From the NCBI GenBank assembly GCA_007279775.1, contig QYPD01000037.1, positions 1 to 9,582 on the forward strand: a stretch of DNA of 9,582 nucleotides. Direction: 5' to 3'. Origin of the DNA: Spirochaetia bacterium (lineage in GTDB: Bacteria > Patescibacteriota > Minisyncoccia > UBA6257 > UBA9933). Numbering within the stretch: the first letter of the stretch is position 1; every line of letters begins with the position of its first letter. Both the position numbers and the translations under genes were made by a program. A model generated the notes under the pieces. The model was not told the DNA's origin, did not search any database, and saw nothing but the letters and a program-made list of their open reading frames with translations. Of the stretch, positions 6,290 to 9,582 are shown one piece after another.

Positions 6290-6328
6290 GAGCCAGTACA
6301 ACATGCTTGATTTCAATCACCTCCTTTT
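6281..6328 (-). other. Very long Shine-Dalgarno match and tiny leader-like frame before the terminator
   Basis: The minus strand reads AAGGAGGTGAT at 6326-6316. This is an 11-base match to the 16S anti-Shine-Dalgarno and overlaps the stop codon of the frameshifted gene. Fifteen bases after GGAGG, an ATG at 6304 opens the peptide MLYWLDR. Its TAG stop lies at the edge of the terminator's first stem arm. This resembles an attenuation leader, but the spacing is long and nothing obvious lies just downstream to be controlled. The match could be fortuitous. Confidence 0.25.
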
Positions 6329-6668
6329 TGTGTGCGATTCAAACGCAATTCCCAATCCGGCATTTCTGGCAGCGCAGGCGATGGCGAGTTTGGTGTCGTG
6401 GCTGTTATGCGTATAAACAGTCACTTCTTGATGAGTTGTATTATCTCTTAATAGACAACAATACTCCCCCATCAATATCAATAATTTTCACTCGTCGCTG
6501 ACCATTTGCAGGAGACAGGCCCGCCTTGATAAACCCGAGAGATATTTTGAAAACCTCGGGTTGCCCATGAGCCACATCCGCCGGAATAGTTGCGGCAGGA
6601 ATTATCGTCGTGTGGCTGCCGCAATACTTGCCACCCGACCTTTTATCTTTCTTGTTCTTTGTCAACAT
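6317..6668 (-). pseudogene. Conserved small protein (probably DUF2103-like) broken by a single-base shift
   Basis: From the ATG at 6668 the frame gives MLTKNKKDKRSGGKYCGSH and runs to GGVLLSIKR before a TAA at 6441-6443. The +1 frame continues the protein naturally, as RDNTTHQEVTVYTHNSHD and on to FESHTKRR with a TGA at 6317-6319. Dropping one A at 6448-6449 gives GVLLSIRDNTTHQEV and a 116-residue protein. The pattern GGKxxGSHTT..., KISLGFI, NGQRRVKI, VRDNT-HQEV-VYTHN recalls the DUF2103 predicted metal-binding family, from memory and not certain. Translation signals are strong: AAGGAGG lies 4 nt before the ATG, and GTTC/GAAC arms flank a seven-A run just upstream (6680-6694). It has its own promoter (6733-6761) and terminator. 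Whether the shift is an assembly error, real decay or programmed cannot be told; no classic slippery site is seen. Confidence 0.65.
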
Positions 6669-6732
6669 ACGCCCTCCTTGTTCAAAAAAAGAACATTAAT
6701 GCCAACTTTTCTAGTTTTTTAGAGCTGGAAAT

Positions 6733-6761
6733 AAAATAGCGCATTTCGGCTACTTTGTCAA
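6733..6761 (-). promoter_or_regulatory. Sigma-70-type promoter of the frameshifted small gene
   Basis: The minus strand has TTGACA (6761-6756), a 17-nt spacer and TATTTT (6738-6733). The predicted start lies near 6726, giving a leader of about 58 nt that ends in a strong AAGGAGG. The -35 box begins a few bases after the T run of the preceding terminator. The sequence from the -10 onward matches the promoter at 7144-7172 at 14 of 17 positions. Confidence 0.8.
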
Positions 6762-6765
6762 TAAA

Positions 6766-6808
6766 TAAAAACCGCCTCACCAGACAAACTGCGTCTGTAT
6801 ATTGGCGA
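6766..6808 (-). terminator. Intrinsic terminator after the 78-residue gene
   Basis: On the minus strand an outer stem CGCC/GGCG and an inner stem CAGAC/GTCTG, separated by a small internal loop, are followed by GTTTTTATTTATT. It lies 24 bp after the stop of the 78-residue gene and directly before the TTGACA of the next promoter. Confidence 0.6.
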
Positions 6809-6831
6809 TTATTGAGAACATTCTCCTTCTT

Positions 6832-7068
6832 TCAAAGATCCACCTTTTTAGAGTCAGGCTTAGGGTCAGGGTCAAGACACTCCCAGAAAAAGAAAATGTT
6901 CTTACCGATCTTTTTCGCTTCAATATCCGCCTCTTCACAGTCCATCTCATTGCATAACGTTACCCCGACAAACCGCATAAATTCCTCTTGGTTGATTTTT
7001 TTCCACTCGCCAACTGACATTTTACCGACAAACATCGCCACGACCAAGAAAAGCACTAACTTTTTCAT
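6832..7068 (-). CDS. Small secreted protein, unrecognised
   Basis: A 78-residue protein with a clear signal peptide: MKK, then a hydrophobic core LVLFLVVAMFVG, with cleavage likely near residues 16-21. The mature part is about 58 residues, acidic, with three cysteines (C39, C44, C63) in VTLCNEMDCEEAD and FFFWECLDPDPKPD, and a Pro/Asp/Lys-rich end. I do not recognise a family. An odd cysteine number leaves one free, or allows a lipid, metal or partner link. Translation signals are good: AAGG lies 5 nt before the ATG, within GGGAAGGTAAGT. The gene is a single unit with its own promoter (7144-7172) and terminator (6766-6808), between two other minus-strand genes. Expression signals and the signal peptide argue that it is real. 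Confidence 0.7.
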   Translation of the reverse strand: MKKLVLFLVVAMFVGKMSVGEWKKINQEEFMRFVGVTLCNEMDCEEADIEAKKIGKNIFFFWECLDPDPKPDSKKVDL

Positions 7069-7143
7069 ACTTACCTTCCCAAAAATGTTTTGTTACGGAA
7101 AAAATGATTCCTGCCGTTTTAAATTTTTTTATGACCTGAAAAT

Positions 7144-7172
7144 AAAGTACTATATTAAAATTACAATGTCAA
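7144..7172 (-). promoter_or_regulatory. Sigma-70-type promoter of the 78-residue secreted protein gene
   Basis: The minus strand has TTGACA (7172-7167), a 17-nt spacer and TACTTT (7149-7144). The TTGACA overlaps the T run of the upstream terminator. The predicted start is near 7137, giving a leader of about 69 nt with AAGG near its end. The sequence TACTTTATTTTCAGGTC closely matches the -10 region of the next promoter downstream. Confidence 0.75.
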
Positions 7173-7200
7173 AAAAAACCGCCGGTCCGCCAGCCGGCGG
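7171..7200 (-). terminator. GC-rich intrinsic terminator after the Mrr-type gene
   Basis: On the minus strand CCGCCGG (7200-7194) pairs perfectly with CCGGCGG (7185-7179), followed by eight T. An alternative palindrome, TCCGCC...GGCGGA (7186-7201), overlaps it. The terminator lies about 70 bp after the Mrr-type gene stop. The 7201-7271 spacer also contains two GATGTC copies around a small GTCC/GGAC dyad, of unknown meaning. Confidence 0.8.
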
Positions 7201-7271
7201 ATGTCCGTATGGGACGATGTCGGAACTTTTTTAAAATCCTTAGTTAACAAACACGTTTCAGTTGGAGGGGG

Positions 7272-8114
7272 TTAAAACCAACTTTCTCCTAAATATTTTA
7301 GAAGTAATTCTTGTAATTCTTTTTTGGCAACAAGCCTAGTTTGGGTTGTTTTTGCTACAGCAATGGCCTCTGGTGTAAAGTATGAAGTTGTGATTACTAT
7401 TGCCTTATTGCAACCATAGTGCTTCATTGCCGTAAAGGCTTCCTGAACAGCGCCATTCCCAGTAGGATTATCATCGCTATAACGTTTGGCCTGAATTAAA
7501 ATTTTTTCACCTTCTTTGTTAGCGATTACATCTCCTCCTTGATCGCCGGGTCTGCCGTTATGTCTCGTTGCATATCCCATAGCTTCAAAAAGACAGCAAA
7601 GTAATTCTTCAAATTCCGTTGCCATCAAAACTGAAAACTTCTGAGGTTCTTTATGAATATTTTTGAGCCCACGGATAAATCCTTCCCCTTTTTCTCGTAT
7701 ATAAAATTCGAGAAGTGATAAAACATCTTTTTCTTTTAAAGTTATGCCCGCTTTTTTTAATGCATTCTTTAGATCATCAATCTCGTACCATTTAAATTTA
7801 TAACCTCGAATTTCAACAATGCCTTCTCCTTTTCCTTTCTCTGAACCGGATATGCTTATAAAGTGTTTAAGAACATCTTCTTGCCCGGAACTCTTTAATT
7901 TATTTAATAAACTATTGAGATGCTTTTTGCGCCACCACCTTCTTAAAAATAAAGAAAGAAATATAACGGCGAGAACTGCCACTAGTATTGCAACTGATTT
8001 TCCTGGATTAGTAAAAAAGTACCAAATTAAAGCTATGAGGGCTAAGGTAAGAATCCCTGCAAGTGCCGATTCTAGTTCATCATCTCTAGTAGTATAACGT
8101 CTTCGTCTTGCCAT
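7272..8114 (-). CDS. Membrane-anchored Mrr-type restriction endonuclease-like protein
   Basis: A 280-residue protein. After a basic start (MARRRRYTTR) come two membrane segments (about 17-35 and 40-57), then a basic stretch. A predicted cytoplasmic middle region (about 65-155) is one I do not recognise. The C-terminal domain (about 160-270) has the Mrr_cat (PF04471) signature: FEELLCCLFEAMGY with E170, GRPGDQGGDVI with D195, ILIQAKRY with Q208 and K210, then GAVQEAFTAMKHY and AIVITTSYFTPEAIAVA. These are the PD-(D/E)XK active-site positions of Mrr-like nucleases, which in known cases cut modified DNA. Membrane tethering of such domains is known in uncharacterised bacterial proteins, and their role is unclear. 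A TTGAAA-N16-TATAAT promoter ends 6 nt before the ATG, implying a leaderless mRNA. No methyltransferase lies nearby. A GC-rich terminator follows. Confidence 0.85.
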   Translation of the reverse strand: MARRRRYTTRDDELESALAGILTLALIALIWYFFTNPGKSVAILVAVLAVIFLSLFLRRWWRKKHLNSLLNKLKSSGQEDVLKHFISISGSEKGKGEGIVEIRGYKFKWYEIDDLKNALKKAGITLKEKDVLSLLEFYIREKGEGFIRGLKNIHKEPQKFSVLMATEFEELLCCLFEAMGYATRHNGRPGDQGGDVIANKEGEKILIQAKRYSDDNPTGNGAVQEAFTAMKHYGCNKAIVITTSYFTPEAIAVAKTTQTRLVAKKELQELLLKYLGESWF

Positions 8115-8120
8115 AATAAA

Positions 8121-8148
8121 ATTATAATTTATTTTGAATAAGTTTCAA
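8121..8148 (-). promoter_or_regulatory. Promoter giving a probably leaderless mRNA for the Mrr-type gene
   Basis: The minus strand has TTGAAA (8148-8143), a 16-nt spacer and a perfect TATAAT (8126-8121), then only TTTATT before the ATG at 8114. With the usual 6-7 nt from the -10 box to the start site, transcription begins at or within a base of the start codon. No Shine-Dalgarno is possible. Confidence 0.75.
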
Positions 8149-8262
8149 CTCGAATAGAAATCTGTTAGCTATTTTCTCCGGTCTAGAACTTTTGGGAACC
8201 AAAGCGTCATAAGGTTCCAAGGGGATGCTTTGATTTCCTGAATCGATGCCCCTCGGACTATT
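8122..8262 (-). other. 46-codon in-frame continuation past the stop of the upstream gene, with a hairpin
   Basis: Directly after the TAA (8263-8265) of the next gene upstream, the same frame stays open to a TAA at 8122-8124. It reads naturally, for example EPYDALVPKSSRPEKIANRF. It has no good start codon of its own. The stretch also holds a 6-bp hairpin, GGAACC/GGTTCC (8195-8200 and 8213-8218), and overlaps the promoter of the Mrr-type gene. It could be a lost C-terminal extension, a remnant of another gene or chance. Confidence 0.25.
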
Positions 8263-8979
8263 TTAATTAGAGATCTCTTGTTCGCCCTTAACCCCCAATG
8301 CGTTTAAAAGAACCCCTGCGCTATTTATGCGAGATTGTAATTTACTGAGTAAGATATGGTTTTCCCCTGAATAGTCAGAATATAAAATCCTTATGATTAA
8401 GAAATTGTTTGAATCGTCTTTTATTGTATTTAAATAACCGTCGGGGACCGGTTGATTTGTATAAAACACTTTACTAGGACTAATGATACTTTGGTTAGCC
8501 TCGGTGTTAACTTCGTCAAATTCCTTCCCATCTATTGAACTTGAGAGTTTTATACTAACAGAATAGGCTGGGGTAATCCCATCGTTCTCGATTCCGAATT
8601 GAATCATGTTTCTATTTTTGGTCCCGAGGGTATTGTCTTTAATGTCTACTGATAGAAGAGACAAGTAGGCTCTATTTTTTACATGATTATCCGTTTGCGT
8701 AGTTTTGGTAGTATATTGAAAAACCCATATGTTTATTAATAAGGAAAAAACGGCTACTAGTGCCAGGGTAAATTGGATTCCAAATTGCCTTTGATTGTTT
8801 TTGAAGTTTAACAATTTTTCTAATCGATTCCGTTCTGATATTAATGGCTCGTTTTCCTTCTCGAGCTTCCTAATGAAAAGCTCCATGGGTATTCCTGCGC
8901 TCATTTCTTTCTTCCGATTTTCATCAGAAAGAATATCTTCAATCTCCAAGATTCGCTTTTCTATCTCTTTTATTTTCAT
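8263..8979 (-). CDS. Coiled-coil, single-pass membrane protein of unknown function
   Basis: Starting at the ATG at 8979 the protein has 238 residues; a TTG at 9006 would add nine, but no Shine-Dalgarno supports it. The first 65 residues are highly charged and heptad-like (KIKEIEKRILEIEDILSDEN and later ERNRLEKLLNFKNN), predicted as a cytoplasmic coiled coil. One hydrophobic segment follows (about 67-87, FTLALVAVFSLLINIWVF). The rest, about 140 residues, looks like a beta-rich domain with IENDGITPAYSVSIKLSSS and PVPDGYLN. That resembles a loose group of membrane-tethered proteins with a ...NxGxTPA... strand, of no known function. No family is named. The gene follows the PEBP gene with a 76-bp gap, and a TATAAA box 4 nt before the ATG is a weak promoter candidate. 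Confidence 0.75.
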   Translation of the reverse strand: MKIKEIEKRILEIEDILSDENRKKEMSAGIPMELFIRKLEKENEPLISERNRLEKLLNFKNNQRQFGIQFTLALVAVFSLLINIWVFQYTTKTTQTDNHVKNRAYLSLLSVDIKDNTLGTKNRNMIQFGIENDGITPAYSVSIKLSSSIDGKEFDEVNTEANQSIISPSKVFYTNQPVPDGYLNTIKDDSNNFLIIRILYSDYSGENHILLSKLQSRINSAGVLLNALGVKGEQEISN

Positions 8980-9055
8980 GTTTTTTATACTCTGAACCTG
9001 TCTCAAGTTGACTGGCGGAGGCGGATTGGCAGTTTTTATGATTGGCGTTTAATTT

Positions 9056-9582
9056 CTATTTACGGCTATAAAGGCCTATAAGCTCGGCTTTGTCTAAAAT
9101 ATGTCCTTCCATTACTTTTTCCAGCGCTGTTTTATCCGCTTGAGACGAGATGCTGAGAATAATATCCAAAGTGTATAATTTGAAAAAATAATGGTGTATT
9201 CCGGAAGGAGGGCACGGACCTCCGTAACCTAAATCTCCAAAACTCGTTTGACCCTCTGTCGCTTTATCGGGAACGCTGTTTTCCGGAATCTGCACAGTTT
9301 TCGGGTCAATATTCCAAACTATCCAATGAATCCAGGTGCCGCCAGGCGCATCGGGGTCGTCAACAATCAAAGCCAAGCTTTTCGTTCCCCGAGGAACGTC
9401 TTTTATTTCAAGCGGTGGATTTACATTATCCCCGTCACAGGTATATTTGGAAGGAATAAGACTATTATGTTGAAATGTCGGGCTGGTAATAATCATATTT
9501 CTTTCTGATTTTTGTTCTAAAACAATTTCCTGTCTCGACCTTTGAAAAAAATAACTGACGCTTAATCCTAAGACTATTATAA
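9056..9582 (-). CDS. PEBP (YbhB/YbcL) family protein with N-terminal anchor, 5' end beyond window
   Basis: A phosphatidylethanolamine-binding-protein-like fold of about 146 residues, with the family landmarks: KYTCDGDNVNPPLEI, DDPDAPGGTWIHWIVWN, GYGGPCPPSGIHHYFFKLYTLD and the end AELIGLYSRK. Bacterial members are small and often secreted, and their ligand is generally unknown. An ATG at 9496 could serve as a start, but the frame stays open to the window edge. The 28 extra residues begin with a hydrophobic stretch (IIVLGLSVSYFF) and then QRSRQEIVLEQKSERN. This looks like the end of a signal or membrane anchor plus a linker, so the true start is probably outside the window and the protein is exported. 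The purines before the 9496 ATG (AGAAAGAAAT) are a weak Shine-Dalgarno, supporting the longer form. Confidence 0.85.
   Translation of the reverse strand, partial: IIVLGLSVSYFFQRSRQEIVLEQKSERNMIITSPTFQHNSLIPSKYTCDGDNVNPPLEIKDVPRGTKSLALIVDDPDAPGGTWIHWIVWNIDPKTVQIPENSVPDKATEGQTSFGDLGYGGPCPPSGIHHYFFKLYTLDIILSISSQADKTALEKVMEGHILDKAELIGLYSRK

Larger units (their letters stand above)
5859..6316. other. 458-bp gene-free stretch
   Basis: This gap between the nuclease gene and the frameshifted small gene holds three structured items: the palindrome at 5885-5945, the MITE-like element at 6106-6248 and a minus-strand terminator at 6252-6289. The part from 5946 to 6105 is AT-rich with many A runs, and I see no gene, RNA or strong promoter in it. 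A 45-codon frame from the GTG at 6320 to 6183 (minus) crosses both the terminator and the element and is not credible as a gene. Confidence 0.6.

Noticed and set aside
6183..6320. Minus-strand GTG frame overlapping the stop of the small gene
   Set aside because: The GTG lies inside the Shine-Dalgarno-like run, and the frame passes through the terminator and half the MITE-like element.
6441..6455. Programmed +1 frameshift as the explanation for the broken small gene
   Set aside because: No known slippery heptamer, prfB-like CTTTGA site, internal Shine-Dalgarno at the usual distance or clear stimulatory structure was seen; mutation or error is simpler.
6238..6501. Plus-strand open frame of 87 codons
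   Set aside because: It overlaps the terminator and the better supported minus-strand gene, has no ribosome site, and its start lies inside the MITE-like repeat.
6755..7234. Plus-strand open frame of 159 codons
   Set aside because: It runs antisense across a promoter, a signal-peptide gene with Shine-Dalgarno, and terminators; its composition is Ser/Phe/Lys-rich shadow.
8980..9006. TTG at 9006 as start of the coiled-coil membrane protein
   Set aside because: No Shine-Dalgarno precedes it; the ATG at 8979 directly precedes the charged coiled-coil region and has a TATAAA box before it.
1..9582. CRISPR arrays, tRNA or rRNA genes
   Set aside because: I saw no regularly spaced repeats, no T-arm/acceptor pattern able to fold as tRNA and no rRNA motifs. 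The anti-Shine-Dalgarno complement at 6316-6326 is not followed by other rRNA sequence.
1..9582. Alternative genetic code (UGA recoded) as in some Patescibacteria
   Set aside because: Genes carry TGG for Trp, no in-frame TGA interrupts a conserved protein, and TGA is the natural end of the small protein at 6317.

Overview
The window looks like a chromosomal segment of a small-genome bacterium of the Candidate Phyla Radiation (Patescibacteria), most likely Parcubacteria-like. This is inference. It rests on small, tightly spaced genes, many short secreted or single-pass membrane proteins of unknown function, and several families I know to recur in such genomes (DUF192, PEBP, GIY-YIG, a TNPF-repeat membrane protein, a secreted Cys-repeat protein). 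Base composition is moderately AT-rich. TGA is used as a stop and not seen inside genes, so the code appears standard.

Left part (1-5100). A truncated DUF192 gene (minus) diverges from a heavy-metal-type P-type ATPase whose usual CPC motif reads CADD. The ATPase converges on a minus-strand pair: a membrane protein whose N-terminus is split off by a frameshift at an 8-base homopolymer, then a DUF167 gene. Next on the plus strand come a small GIY-YIG nuclease gene enclosed by a 21-bp imperfect inverted repeat, a single-pass TNPF-repeat protein, and a 481-residue secreted protein with five exactly spaced four-cysteine repeats. A bidirectional terminator ends this block.

Middle (5100-7270). A minus-strand Cas4/RecB-like nuclease has a large palindrome upstream. 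Beyond it lies a gene-free 458 bp holding a 143-bp MITE-like element (about 20-bp terminal inverted repeats, 4-bp CATA duplication). Then come two small minus-strand genes, each with its own textbook promoter, Shine-Dalgarno site and terminator: a frameshifted conserved small protein (probably DUF2103-like) and a 78-residue secreted protein. Their promoters resemble each other, and each starts right at the end of the preceding terminator.

Right part (7270-9582, all minus). A membrane-anchored Mrr-type nuclease has a promoter that predicts a nearly leaderless mRNA. It is followed by an unrecognised coiled-coil/membrane protein and a PEBP (YbhB/YbcL) family protein whose frame runs off the window with a hydrophobic N-terminal segment.

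No rRNA, tRNA or CRISPR array was seen. The most distinctive items are the Cys-repeat secreted protein with its TNPF partner, the two inverted-repeat-bounded elements, the CADD ATPase, and two conserved genes each broken by a single-base shift. All function statements come from reading motifs; no database search was run.
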